In this document: piece by piece, positions 35,040 through 43,434 of the stretch
How the letters are laid out: every line of letters begins with the position of its first letter
Position numbering within the stretch: position 1 is the stretch's first letter
DNA from: Marinobacterium rhizophilum
Lineage (GTDB): Bacteria > Pseudomonadota > Gammaproteobacteria > Pseudomonadales > Balneatricaceae
Length of the DNA stretch: 64,000 nt
Direction: 5' to 3'
Assembly (NCBI RefSeq): GCF_024397915.1
Contig: NZ_CP073347.1
Coordinates: 3,100,001 to 3,164,000, forward strand
Translations under genes and position numbers: made by a program
Notes under the pieces: generated by a model
What the model was told of the DNA's origin: nothing
Database searches by the model: none
Seen by the model: the letters and a program-made list of their open reading frames with translations, nothing else

Positions 35040-36365
35040 TCAATGGCTGGCGCCACTCGCCAGTCGCGCCAGAAAGCCGCGGTTTACCTGGCTGTGGGGC
35101 TTGAGCGCCCGGCGTTCATTGACCAGGGCCTCGGCCAGCTGCGTCAGGCCAGCGCGCACTGCCGCTTCCGTCAGGGTCCAGTCAATAATGTCGCGCTGCG
35201 CATGACTGCCACCAAAGCGATTGACGATAAAGCGTCCACGGTGGAGTCGCTCGGCGGCGGTTGCGTAGTCCCCCCGCCAGAATGCGACAAAGCCTTCCAC
35301 CAGTGGCAAGCCGGTTTGCCGGGCCCAGTCGGCAACTTCCGGTACGGCACCCGAGGCTGAACGCAACGCCGCGAGTATGCGTTCGACGTCCTGATCACGC
35401 CCGCTCCCCAGGTAGGCCATAACCGCGTGCCAGTCGTTGAACGGATAAAGCTTGCCATCGGCGTGCTGATCCCAGGCGCTGGCAAGCTCCTGCCAGCGGT
35501 CAGACAGGTCACGCCCCAGCAGCGACAAGCGCCACAGCAATGCCGATGCGTCGACCATGTCGAGCGCGACCTGGCTGCGATCCTCGCGCACGGGGCCGTC
35601 ATACAGCCGCAGTGCTTCGTCGACATCGCCGAGATCCAGGTGATAAAGCGCGAGGTGCCACCAGTTGTGGACGCGGAAAAAGTTATCCTCACCGGACCAG
35701 CTCGGTTCCCGGCTGCGCATCCAGCCGACGCCATCCTCGGCACGCCCCTGCATCTCCATCACATGGGCCACCGCATGGTGGGCCCAGCAGTCCAGCGGCT
35801 CTAGCGCGGTTGCCTGGCGCCCGGCTTCTTCGGCACGCCCATACAGACCGCACTCCTCCAGCCCGAACGCATACATGCCCAGCACGATCGAATAGCCCGG
35901 TACAGCGGGCGACCAGCGGGGCAGCACCCGGGCGATCCGGTCCCGCAGGTCGCGGGCGCAGGCACGGTAAAAATCCGCCAGATGACCGCACTGCAACCCG
36001 ACCAGGTCCAGTGGATAGTTGATATTGTGCGCGTCCAGCGCCAGCGCCGCCGACGTCCAGTTACCCGTCAGCAGCCGATCCAGCACGCCGATATGGGATC
36101 GCTCGCGCTCATTCAGCGACAGCTCTTTGGCGCGCTCGACAATGGCCCGGGCCTCCTCCGTGGCCTCTGGCTCTGTCGCCACGCCATAGAGATAGGCCTT
36201 GAGAATATGGGCCATGGCGAAATCGGGCGCCGCTTCAACAGCAGCATCGATCAAGCCGATCGGATCACCTCGGTAGATATTGAACGCCCGGTTGGCGCCC
36301 TCGTACAGCTCAAGCGCCGCTGTCGTCGCACCTGAAACGGAATTACCCTGCAGATCGGATAGCAT
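35040..36365 (-). CDS. TTC38-like tetratricopeptide repeat protein
   Basis: A 441-residue soluble protein built of helical repeats, with features of the TTC38 family: AFNIYRGDPIGLIDAAVEAAPDFAMAHILKAYL near the start, a central LDCWAHHAVAHVMEMQGR and NFFRVHNWWHLALYHLDLGD, whose conserved His residues are unusual for a pure TPR scaffold. Function is unknown in bacteria. The start at 36365 has GGAGG eight bases upstream, ruling out 36404. It lies downstream of the YjiH-type gene on the same strand, separated by a terminator, and may be read as its own unit. Its place inside the hut locus suggests a link to that pathway but nothing proves it. Confidence 0.82.
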   Translation of the reverse strand: MLSDLQGNSVSGATTAALELYEGANRAFNIYRGDPIGLIDAAVEAAPDFAMAHILKAYLYGVATEPEATEEARAIVERAKELSLNERERSHIGVLDRLLTGNWTSAALALDAHNINYPLDLVGLQCGHLADFYRACARDLRDRIARVLPRWSPAVPGYSIVLGMYAFGLEECGLYGRAEEAGRQATALEPLDCWAHHAVAHVMEMQGRAEDGVGWMRSREPSWSGEDNFFRVHNWWHLALYHLDLGDVDEALRLYDGPVREDRSQVALDMVDASALLWRLSLLGRDLSDRWQELASAWDQHADGKLYPFNDWHAVMAYLGSGRDQDVERILAALRSASGAVPEVADWARQTGLPLVEGFVAFWRGDYATAAERLHRGRFIVNRFGGSHAQRDIIDWTLTEAAVRAGLTQLAEALVNERRALKPHSQVNRGFLARLASGASH

Positions 36366-36493
36366 AGCTACGTCCTCCTGTATCAGTGCCGACCCCCTGA
36401 CCACTGAAAGCTTACGCCTCCTCCAGTGACAGAACAGCCGACCAGGTCGCCTATGGATAATTTTAGAACGCCTGTGAGCAGGGCAACAGAATC

Positions 36494-36529
36494 AAAAAAC
36501 CCGGAGACGGCCAGTGCCGAATCCGGGTT
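36494..36529 (-). terminator. Terminator of the YjiH-type transporter gene
   Basis: On the minus strand AACCCGGA and TCCGGGTT enclose a 16-nt loop and are followed by six T residues, directly after the stop of the transporter gene. Confidence 0.82.
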
Positions 36530-36551
36530 CAGGGAAGCGCTGGGCGGCTAT

Positions 36552-37874
36552 TCAGCCGACCAGGCTTTGAGCGTAGAAGCCGAACGGTGCCGACAGCAGG
36601 ATAGTCAGGGCCACGCGCTGGTACCAGATCATCAGCATCTGGCGAATGGTCAGCGGGATTTCGGTCGACAGGATGCAGGGGATCGAGGCCGAAAAGAACA
36701 GGATCGACGAGATCGCCACCGCACCGGTGACGAACTTGCCGGCGATGGCGCCGTCGGCCATCAGCAGCGCCGGCAGGAACATCTCCGCCAGGCCCGTGGC
36801 CGAGGCCTTGGCCACCAGCAGGGCATCCGGCAACTGCGCCAGCAGGGTGAACGGATAGAACAGGTAGCCCATCCAGTCAAACAGCGGCGTGTACTTGGCC
36901 AGCAGCAGTCCGAGAAGGCCCACAGACATGATCGAAGGCAGGATGCTCATGGCCATCAGCACACCTTCGCGCAGGTTGACGCCGATATTGGTCAGCAGCG
37001 GCTGCGCCTGTCGATTTGCCTCCAGACCTTCAATAACCGCCTGCTTGAGACGCGAATGGGCCAGCACCTCCGGTTCCGGCGCGGCGGCCGTATCATCCAT
37101 TTTCGACAGCGGGAAAATCCGCACCGTAATGGCGGTTACCACGAAGGTAACCAGCAGGGTCGACCAGAAGAACAGGTTCCAGATATCCATCAGCCCCAGG
37201 GTCTTGGCCACGATCACCATAAAGGTGGCCGACACGGTGGAAAAGCCAGTCGCGATAATGGCTGCTTCCTTGGCCGAGTACTGGCCGGACTTGTACACCC
37301 GGTTGGTAATCAGCAGACCAATGGAATAGCTGCCGACAAAGGATGCCACCGCATCGATGGCGGATTTGCCCGGGGTCTTGAACAGCGGCCGCATGATCGG
37401 CTGGCACAGTACACCGATCAGCTCCAGCAGACCGTAGCTGATCAGAAAGGCCAGGAAAATGGCGCCCAGCGGCACGATCAGCCCCACCGGAATCACCAGC
37501 TTGTTGAACAGGAACGGTAGCATGTCCTTTTCAAACAGAGCCCCGGGCCCGAACTCGAAATAGGCCATCAGCGAGACCAGTACGCCGCCGAGTTTTAGAA
37601 AGGAAAACACCCTCTGGGTGTGGTTGTCGCGCCAGGTACCGCGCACAAACGGATAGAGCCCGCCGGCGACAATGATCAGCAGCGCATAGATAGCCGCGCC
37701 GCCGGGCTGGTTGCCGCGAATCCAGGAGACGATGTGATCGAGCGGAATGGTGGACTTGCCACCAATCTCCACCGGTATGAAGAAAAAGAAAATACCCAGC
37801 GCGCTGAATAGAACCAGCTTGAGCACAGACAATGGATTGTAGGACGTCACGTCCAGAGCCTCGTTCGTGTTCAT
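36552..37874 (-). CDS. YjiH-family membrane protein with nucleoside-recognition (GATE) domains; candidate hut transporter
   Basis: A 440-residue membrane protein with about 11 hydrophobic segments, including LFFFIPVEIGGKSTIPLDH at the start, GSYSIGLLITNRVYKSGQYSAKEAAIIATGFSTVSATFMVIVAKTLGLM in the middle, and a second GATE-like repeat near the C-terminus (LPALLMADGAIAGKFV). YjiH-type proteins have unknown substrates but recur in hut loci. A HutC operator core lies upstream at 38007-38016, so an imidazole compound such as histidine or urocanate is plausible (inference). The start at 37874 (MNTNEALDVT) is chosen because the residues encoded upstream do not look like a transporter N-terminus. 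Confidence 0.85.
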   Translation of the reverse strand: MNTNEALDVTSYNPLSVLKLVLFSALGIFFFFIPVEIGGKSTIPLDHIVSWIRGNQPGGAAIYALLIIVAGGLYPFVRGTWRDNHTQRVFSFLKLGGVLVSLMAYFEFGPGALFEKDMLPFLFNKLVIPVGLIVPLGAIFLAFLISYGLLELIGVLCQPIMRPLFKTPGKSAIDAVASFVGSYSIGLLITNRVYKSGQYSAKEAAIIATGFSTVSATFMVIVAKTLGLMDIWNLFFWSTLLVTFVVTAITVRIFPLSKMDDTAAAPEPEVLAHSRLKQAVIEGLEANRQAQPLLTNIGVNLREGVLMAMSILPSIMSVGLLGLLLAKYTPLFDWMGYLFYPFTLLAQLPDALLVAKASATGLAEMFLPALLMADGAIAGKFVTGAVAISSILFFSASIPCILSTEIPLTIRQMLMIWYQRVALTILLSAPFGFYAQSLVG

Positions 37875-38006
37875 GAATTCTGCCTGTTTTATTGTAGGAA
37901 GTTTCGCCCAGGCCCGTCGCAACCGACGCCCTCACCCGGCCAAACCCCGAATACTGATGCCCGCACCGGCGGGCCTCAGGCTGCTGCAACTCCGTTTGTA
38001 TGCATA

Positions 38007-38022
38007 TGTATATACATTTATA
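38007..38022 (-). promoter_or_regulatory. HutC operator and -10 before the YjiH-type gene
   Basis: The perfect TGTATATACA core (38007-38016) lies just downstream, on the minus strand, of a TATAAA hexamer (38017-38022). No well-spaced -35 is evident. The position matches the operators before hutI and the BCCT gene. Confidence 0.62.
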
Positions 38023-38117
38023 GGCGCAACGTAAACTCCTTTGTGCAATTTTCTTCCTGAGGCTGCGCACTTCCCGGCCACCGACCAAACCTGGCCTGCG
38101 TTGTGAGCCGGCATCGA

Positions 38118-38127
38118 AGTATATACA
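38118..38127 (+). promoter_or_regulatory. HutC operator before hutC
   Basis: AGTATATACA, one mismatch from the TGTATATACA core, lies 33 bp before the hutC start codon. It suggests autoregulation. Confidence 0.55.
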
Positions 38128-38159
38128 ATCGTGGGTTTCAGGTTCCTTGGGGATAACGG

Positions 38160-38870
38160 GTGAGCAACAAGCCGCGCTACCAGCAGATCAAGAGCTTCAT
38201 CCTCGACGGGATCAAGCAGCAGACCTACCGCCCGGGCGGCAAGATTCCGACCGAAAACGAGCTGGCGCTGCAGTTTGCGGTCAGCCGCATGACTGTCAAC
38301 AAGGCCATCCGCGACCTGGTACAGGACAACATGCTGGTGCGCTACCCGGGACTTGGCACCTTCGTCTCCGATGCCAAGGCCGAGTCGCCGCTGGCCGATA
38401 TCAAGAACATTGCCGAAGAGGTGCGCCAGCGCGGCCACGACTACAGCTGCCGGGTCATCAAGCTGCGTGAAACCGCCGCCAGCGAGTCCGTGGCCATGCA
38501 GATGGGCATTCCCATCGGCACCCCGGTGTACCGCTCGGTGATCGTGCACCTGGAAAACAGCCTGCCCATCCAGCTCGAAAACCGCTACGTGATCGCCTCA
38601 TCCGTGCCCGGCTACCTGGAGCAGGACTTCAGCCAGCACACCCCCAACGAATACCTGTCCAGAATGTGCCCCATTTCCAGCATCGAGCACATCGTCGAAG
38701 CCGTGCTGCCGAGCGAGCAGGTACAGGAACTGCTGGATATCGATGCCAACACCCCCTGCATCCAGGTCAACCGCCGTACCTGGTCCGAAAACCGCCTGAT
38801 CAGCTTCGCCAGCCTCACCCACCCCGGTACCCGCTACAAGCTGCGCTCCATCACCACCCTCAGTACCTAG
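38160..38870 (+). CDS. hutC: Histidine utilization repressor HutC (GntR/HutC family)
   Basis: A 236-residue regulator: winged helix-turn-helix at residues 5-70 (GGKIPTENELALQFAVSRMTVNKAIRDLVQDNMLVRYPGLGTFV) and a UTRA effector domain at about 90-230 (ENRYVIASSVPGYLEQDF, IQVNRRTWSENRLISFASLTHPGTRYKL). HutC represses hut genes and is released by urocanate. GTG start with GGGG upstream. It is divergent from the YjiH-type gene; operator copies occur before all hut units. If an imported trimethylated histidine yields urocanate, the same inducer would serve. Confidence 0.93.
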   Translation: MSNKPRYQQIKSFILDGIKQQTYRPGGKIPTENELALQFAVSRMTVNKAIRDLVQDNMLVRYPGLGTFVSDAKAESPLADIKNIAEEVRQRGHDYSCRVIKLRETAASESVAMQMGIPIGTPVYRSVIVHLENSLPIQLENRYVIASSVPGYLEQDFSQHTPNEYLSRMCPISSIEHIVEAVLPSEQVQELLDIDANTPCIQVNRRTWSENRLISFASLTHPGTRYKLRSITTLST

Positions 38871-39380
38871 CGCCCAAGCGCTCGGCGCCCCGCCGGCTGG
38901 ACAAGACCCGCCGGCGGACAAATAAATACAGGCACACCCTGCCCGCCGGCCATTCAAGCATCTCTCGACGTACTGCACACCGGATCAGACCGCATCTGGC
39001 CCATCCTGTTGGCTGAAAAATTTGTTGTATTGTACGACAAATAAAATTAACGTAGACGGGGATCCACCTTTGCCATGGCAATCCGGGCCCGGGCCGGCGG
39101 TACTGCACACAGCGCCAGACGGTGAGAGAGGGGGGCCATACAGGGACTCGATGCTGTCGTACCGCGCTCGATTCGCACGATAAGCTCCGAGCGACGGCGG
39201 ATGCATGGGGCAATCGGGCCTGCCTTGTCGCTGGCCTGTTCCCGTAGCAGGCGCCCCATGTCGAGCGCCCTAACGTTGCATGTCCAGGCACTGCGCCCGC
39301 TTTTCGCCTGTGGAAAACCCCGGACCCGGAGCCCGGCTGTGTGCCAGGCGGACCACTCCAGATAGCGGCAGGACCTACCG
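38871..39380. other. 510-bp spacer between hutC and the MATE gene
   Basis: No gene is supported in either direction. The only clear signal is TTGTACGACAA at 39030-39040, a full match to the alginate-island operator motif, within a short AT-rich patch. The 340 bp after it hold no convincing frame or RNA. Confidence 0.45.
39030..39040. promoter_or_regulatory. Candidate GntR operator at the left edge of the alginate island
   Basis: TTGTACGACAA is identical to the site at 57038-57048 and fits the TTGTAYKACAA consensus built from this window. The next gene is the MATE transporter, 340 bp away. Confidence 0.55.
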
Positions 39381-40754
39381 TTGCCCAGACTCAGCCACAA
39401 TATAAAAAACAACTTTTCATTGGCCTGGCCTTTGGCGATCAACGCCGTGCTGATGCAGTCCATGCTGATGATCGATACCCTTCTCGTGGCTCCACTGGGC
39501 GAGCATGCCCTGGCCGCCATGGGGATTGCCACGACCATCATGGCCTTCATGCTGGGCATTCAGCACGCCCTGTCCAACGGCACCCAGCTGATCCTGAGCC
39601 GCGCCCACGGCTGCGGGCAGCAGCCGGCCCTATCCACCGCATTCTGGGCAGGCCTTGGCATCAACCTCGGCTCCGCGCTGCTTTTCTGGTGCGCCATCAC
39701 CCTATTTGGCCAGCAACTGGTTGCCCTGGTGTCAGACAACCCCGATCTGCAGCAGCAGTCCCACGCCTACTTGGCCACCATCAAATACATACTGATCGCG
39801 GCCAGCATAACCCAGGTTTCGAGCGCGTTTTTCAATGCCCGCGGCAATACTCGAATACCCCTCAAGGGCTTTGTGCTGGAGCTTCCCGTCAATGTCATCG
39901 TCAGCTATGGCCTGATAAACGGCCTGGGAGCCATCCCTGCGCTGGGTCTGCAAGGAGCCGCCTGGGGCAGCCTTGTGGCCATCGGTTTCAGACTGCTGTT
40001 TCTCGCTCATATGCTGAACCAGAGCGGCAGCCTGAGCCGCAGCGTGCTCAGTGCCCGCAGCTTCATGGCGCACGCCATGCTCCACCTGAACGAGATAGCC
40101 CCCATCGCGGCGAACTTCATCATTCTGTCCGTGGGCATGACCATCTATCAGCTTATCTATGCCCAGCTGAATATTTATGATTACGTCGCCATTAGCCTGA
40201 TATTTCCCTGGATTCGCATCGGCACCCAGTTCATCACTGCCTGGGCCCAGGCGGCTGCAATCACCGTCAGTCAGGCGCTTGGCAGCAGGGAAACCGGCCA
40301 TCTGGGCGATTTCATCCGGCAGTGCACCCGGGTCGCCCTGCTGGCGTCGCTGATTATCGCCCTGGCTTTCTACCTGTTGAGCCAGTCAATGCTGCTGATC
40401 TATCCTGCTGTTGAGCCTGCGACACTGACAGCCCTGGCAAGCATTGCCCCCCTGTATATCTTTCTGCCCATTGTGCGGACCTATAACACCCTGTGCGGCC
40501 ACATCCTGCGCGCCAGCGGTAAAAGCCTGCAGGTACTCAGGATTCATTTCGTGACGCAATGGCTCATCAGCATTCCGGCCTGCGCCATCCTGGTTATCGG
40601 CTTCGATACATCCATTTTCTGGGCATTCGCCATGATCCCGGCGGAAGAACTGCTCAAAGCACTGCCGCTGAGCCGACTGCTGCGTCGCAACGCCAGCAGC
40701 CTGGCCACTGGCGCGGCAATACCCTCTGTGCAAACGCCGACCCGGCGCCCCTGA
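39381..40754 (+). CDS. MATE-family efflux protein
   Basis: A 457-residue membrane protein with 12 hydrophobic segments. The opening (LSHNIKNNFSLAWPLAINAVLMQSMLMIDTLLVAPLGEHALAAMGIATTI) and the repeated second half fit MATE Na+/H+ antiporters such as NorM/DinF. Substrate unknown. The first codon is TTG with AGGA seven bases upstream; no better ATG exists before the first helix. It lies between the hut and alginate loci and may share regulation with the latter through the operator at 39030. Confidence 0.85.
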   Translation: MPRLSHNIKNNFSLAWPLAINAVLMQSMLMIDTLLVAPLGEHALAAMGIATTIMAFMLGIQHALSNGTQLILSRAHGCGQQPALSTAFWAGLGINLGSALLFWCAITLFGQQLVALVSDNPDLQQQSHAYLATIKYILIAASITQVSSAFFNARGNTRIPLKGFVLELPVNVIVSYGLINGLGAIPALGLQGAAWGSLVAIGFRLLFLAHMLNQSGSLSRSVLSARSFMAHAMLHLNEIAPIAANFIILSVGMTIYQLIYAQLNIYDYVAISLIFPWIRIGTQFITAWAQAAAITVSQALGSRETGHLGDFIRQCTRVALLASLIIALAFYLLSQSMLLIYPAVEPATLTALASIAPLYIFLPIVRTYNTLCGHILRASGKSLQVLRIHFVTQWLISIPACAILVIGFDTSIFWAFAMIPAEELLKALPLSRLLRRNASSLATGAAIPSVQTPTRRP

Positions 40755-40842
40755 GGCAGGTCCCGTTCTCCCCTGCTGAAATCTCTTCGCAACGACCGTC
40801 TGAGCGCAGGCGCCGCCTTCGCCAGGCGGCCCCGAAAACATA

Positions 40843-40853
40843 TTGTATTACTA
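40843..40853. promoter_or_regulatory. Degenerate GntR operator upstream of the ABC operon
   Basis: TTGTATTACTA matches nine of the eleven positions of TTGTAYKACAA. It lies 133 bp upstream of the perfect copy at 40976 and could help DNA looping or be chance. Confidence 0.35.
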
Positions 40854-40950
40854 TATAAATTTGAGTTTGAAGCTTTCTCGCTCAAAAGAACAGTAATTTA
40901 TTATTTAAAAACAACAATTTAACCGAACATCATTGACATTCCCTACCGTC

Positions 40951-40986
40951 TTTACAATTCAGATTCTCGATGATATTGTATGACAA
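40951..40986 (+). promoter_or_regulatory. Promoter with overlapping GntR operator of the alginate ABC operon
   Basis: TTTACA (40951-40956), 17 bp, then TATTGT (40974-40979) form a promoter whose -10 overlaps TTGTATGACAA (40976-40986), a full match to the island motif. A repressor bound there would exclude RNA polymerase. Confidence 0.6.
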
Positions 40987-41305
40987 TAAGCTGCTGACTC
41001 GACGCTAACAATAAGACTTACTGCGAGGGCACCATGCACTACAGCACCCAGACCACACCGCATCCGCGCACCGCCACCCGGGCAACTTCCACCCGCGCGG
41101 TTATCCCGTTTCGAAGCGATCACCCAGACACGGCAGTTGCCGCCAGAAACGGTGTTGCCTGCAGCCGACGCCGTCACCCAGGCAGGTTGCGCATCAGCCA
41201 ACCTTATTCAAGTGCAGCCGCCAGGGTAAAACCTGAAACCCGCTTTGCCTGATCCAGGGCCGCCAGCCCCCGATACAATTAAAAAAACAATTGGACATAA
41301 CGCCC

Positions 41306-42439
41306 ATGAACTCAATAAACACCGCCCTGTCGTTATCAAAAGTGTCCCTGAAAAAGGTATACAAGCGCTATGGAAGCATCGAGGTCGTCAAGGGAATTGA
41401 TCTTGAGATAAATGATCACGAGTTTGTCGTTCTCGTGGGCCCCTCCGGCTGCGGAAAATCAACCACCCTGCGCATGATTGCGGGCCTGGAGGAGATTTCC
41501 GAAGGTACCGTCAGTATTGGTGATCGTGTCGTCAACAAGGTGGCACCGAAAGACCGTGATGTCGCCATGGTATTTCAGAATTACGCTCTGTACCCGCACC
41601 TTAGCGTTGCCGACAACATTTCCTTTGGCCTGAAGCTGCGCAAGGCTTCAAAGGAAAAAATCGGCCAGGCGGTGGATGAGGCCTCCAGCATTCTGGGACT
41701 CGACAAGTACCTGGACCGCAAACCCTCAGACCTCTCCGGTGGACAGCGCCAGCGCGTTGCCATGGGTCGCGCCATTGTGCGTCACCCGGAGGTGTTCCTG
41801 TTTGACGAGCCACTCTCTAACCTGGATGCCAAGCTGCGCACCCAGATGCGCGCCGAGATCAAGCGGCTGCACAAGCGCCTGCAGGTCACCACCGTATACG
41901 TCACCCATGACCAGGTGGAGGCCATGACCCTGGCCGATCGCATCGTCATCATGCGTGACGGCAACATCGAACAGATCGGCAGCCCGATGGATGTGTACCT
42001 GAATCCGGCCAATACCTTTGTCGCCAGTTTTATCGGCAGCCCACCGATGAACCTGCTTGAGGGCACGGTTATCAGTCACAGCGATGGCACCTGCTCCATT
42101 GATGCCGGGAGTGGCGAGCCGATTCCGGTCCCGCCACGCCAGGGCTTTGAGCCGAGCCATGGGCAACAGGTATTGCTGGGCCTCAGGCCCGAGGATCTGG
42201 ATGTTGCAGCCGGTGCTCATGCATGCTCTGCCCCGCTGAACTGCAGCGTCGACCTGGTGGAGCCGCTGGGCGCTGAGGCGCTGCTGCACCTGCGGATTGC
42301 CGGCCAAAGCGCGGTTGCCAAAACAACCAGCCATGGCCGCAGCGCCGATATGTCCGGCATCGCCGGGGCAAGCCGTGTCTACGCCAACCTGGATCACCTG
42401 CATATTTTCGATCGTACTTCCGAGCTGTCGATCTACTGA
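41306..42439 (+). CDS. algS: ABC transporter ATPase, oligoalginate importer (AlgS/MsmK type)
   Basis: A 377-residue ATPase of the sugar CUT1 subfamily: Walker A GPSGCGKST (about residues 44-52 of the protein), Q loop VFQNYALYPHLS, signature LSGGQRQRVAMGRAI, Walker B VFLFDEPLSNLD, H loop VYVTHDQ, and a C-terminal MalK-like TOBE domain. It energises the importer formed by the two permeases and the AlgQ-like binding protein encoded next. The ATG at 41306 is preferred; an in-frame TTG at 41291 is possible. Sphingomonas AlgS is the closest known counterpart by context. Confidence 0.9.
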   Translation: MNSINTALSLSKVSLKKVYKRYGSIEVVKGIDLEINDHEFVVLVGPSGCGKSTTLRMIAGLEEISEGTVSIGDRVVNKVAPKDRDVAMVFQNYALYPHLSVADNISFGLKLRKASKEKIGQAVDEASSILGLDKYLDRKPSDLSGGQRQRVAMGRAIVRHPEVFLFDEPLSNLDAKLRTQMRAEIKRLHKRLQVTTVYVTHDQVEAMTLADRIVIMRDGNIEQIGSPMDVYLNPANTFVASFIGSPPMNLLEGTVISHSDGTCSIDAGSGEPIPVPPRQGFEPSHGQQVLLGLRPEDLDVAAGAHACSAPLNCSVDLVEPLGAEALLHLRIAGQSAVAKTTSHGRSADMSGIAGASRVYANLDHLHIFDRTSELSIY

Positions 42440-42492
42440 GCGCGATCCGTACTCATACCTTCAATGTGAAGCCTGATTCAAACGAGGGTGCT

Positions 42493-43419
42493 ATGTCATC
42501 ATCCAATAATAAAATATCGGCCCTGGGCCAAACCCTGCGCATCGACTGGCAGCTCTACCTGCTCCTGACCCCAATGGTGATCTGGTTTATCGTGTTTCTG
42601 TATACCCCCATGGCGGGGTTACAGATTGCGTTCAAGGACTTCAGCTTGTTCAAAGGCATCTATGGCAGTGCCTGGGTCGGATTCGAGCACTTCCAGACAC
42701 TGTTCAATGACGAGCTGTTCCTGCGTTCCATCGGCAATACCTTTCTGATCAGCCTGTACAGTCTGCTTTTCGCCTTCCCGATGCCGATCATACTGGCGCT
42801 CATGTTTAATGAACTGCATCATGCCGTGTTCAAGAAAACAGCCCAGACCATCGCCTACCTGCCGCATTTTATTTCCGTCGTTATCGTTGCCGGCATGGTG
42901 GTAAGCTTTCTGTCTCCGACCACGGGTATTGTTAACCTGGTGCTCGAGTATTTCGGCTTTGAAAAGACCTATTTCCTGACCAATCCGGACTACTTCAGGC
43001 CCATCTTTATTGGCTCGACCATGTGGAAGGAAGCCGGCTTCGAATCCATCGTCTATCTTGCCGCCATTGCCGGCGTCAATCCGTCACTCTACGAATCGGC
43101 CCGGGTCGATGGTGCCAGCCGCTGGCAGCAAATCTGGCGCATTACGCTACCCAGCATCCTGCCCACCATCATTATCATGCTGATCATACGCATCGGTAAC
43201 CTGGTCGAGGTTGGCTTCGAGTACATCATCCTGCTGTACCAGCCTGCGACCTTCGAGACCTCGGACGTGATCAGCACCTTTATCTACCGGGTCGGCCTGC
43301 AGGGCAGCCAGTACGATATTGCTACCGCCGCCGGTCTCTTTAACGCCGTTATCGCCTTTATCCTGGTGTATTCAGCCAACCGGATAAGCCGAAAACTTTC
43401 ATCGTCTTCGTTGTGGTAA
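42493..43419 (+). CDS. algM1: ABC transporter permease, oligoalginate importer (AlgM1/LplB type)
   Basis: A 308-residue permease with six hydrophobic segments, a long N-terminal cytoplasmic part before helix 1 (LYLLLTPMVIWFIVFLYTPMAGLQIAFKDF) and the inner-membrane-complex EAA loop (YESARVDGASRWQQIWRITLPSI). LplB/AlgM1-type proteins pair with an LplC/AlgM2-type partner, here encoded 15 bp downstream. The start at 42493 follows GAGGG; 42466 lacks a ribosome binding site. Confidence 0.9.
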   Translation: MSSSNNKISALGQTLRIDWQLYLLLTPMVIWFIVFLYTPMAGLQIAFKDFSLFKGIYGSAWVGFEHFQTLFNDELFLRSIGNTFLISLYSLLFAFPMPIILALMFNELHHAVFKKTAQTIAYLPHFISVVIVAGMVVSFLSPTTGIVNLVLEYFGFEKTYFLTNPDYFRPIFIGSTMWKEAGFESIVYLAAIAGVNPSLYESARVDGASRWQQIWRITLPSILPTIIIMLIIRIGNLVEVGFEYIILLYQPATFETSDVISTFIYRVGLQGSQYDIATAAGLFNAVIAFILVYSANRISRKLSSSSLW

Positions 43420-43434
43420 GGGTGAGGAAATACT

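Larger units (their letters stand above)
40755..41305. other. 551-bp control region before the alginate ABC operon
   Basis: This AT-rich stretch contains two GntR-type operator copies and a promoter (listed separately), leaving a leader of about 320 nt. An open frame at 41034-41252 (72 codons) follows a GAGGG ribosome binding site, but its Arg-rich composition looks noncoding, so it is not called as a gene. Confidence 0.45.

Noticed and set aside
39047..39559. Leftward 170-codon frame overlapping the start of the MATE gene
   Set aside because: No recognisable domain, and it lies antisense to the well-supported MATE protein for much of its length.
41034..41252. 72-codon open frame with GAGGG before its ATG in the leader of the alginate ABC operon
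   Set aside because: Its Arg/Thr/Ala-rich composition looks like translated noncoding DNA and no family is recognisable; kept only as a remark on the spacer.
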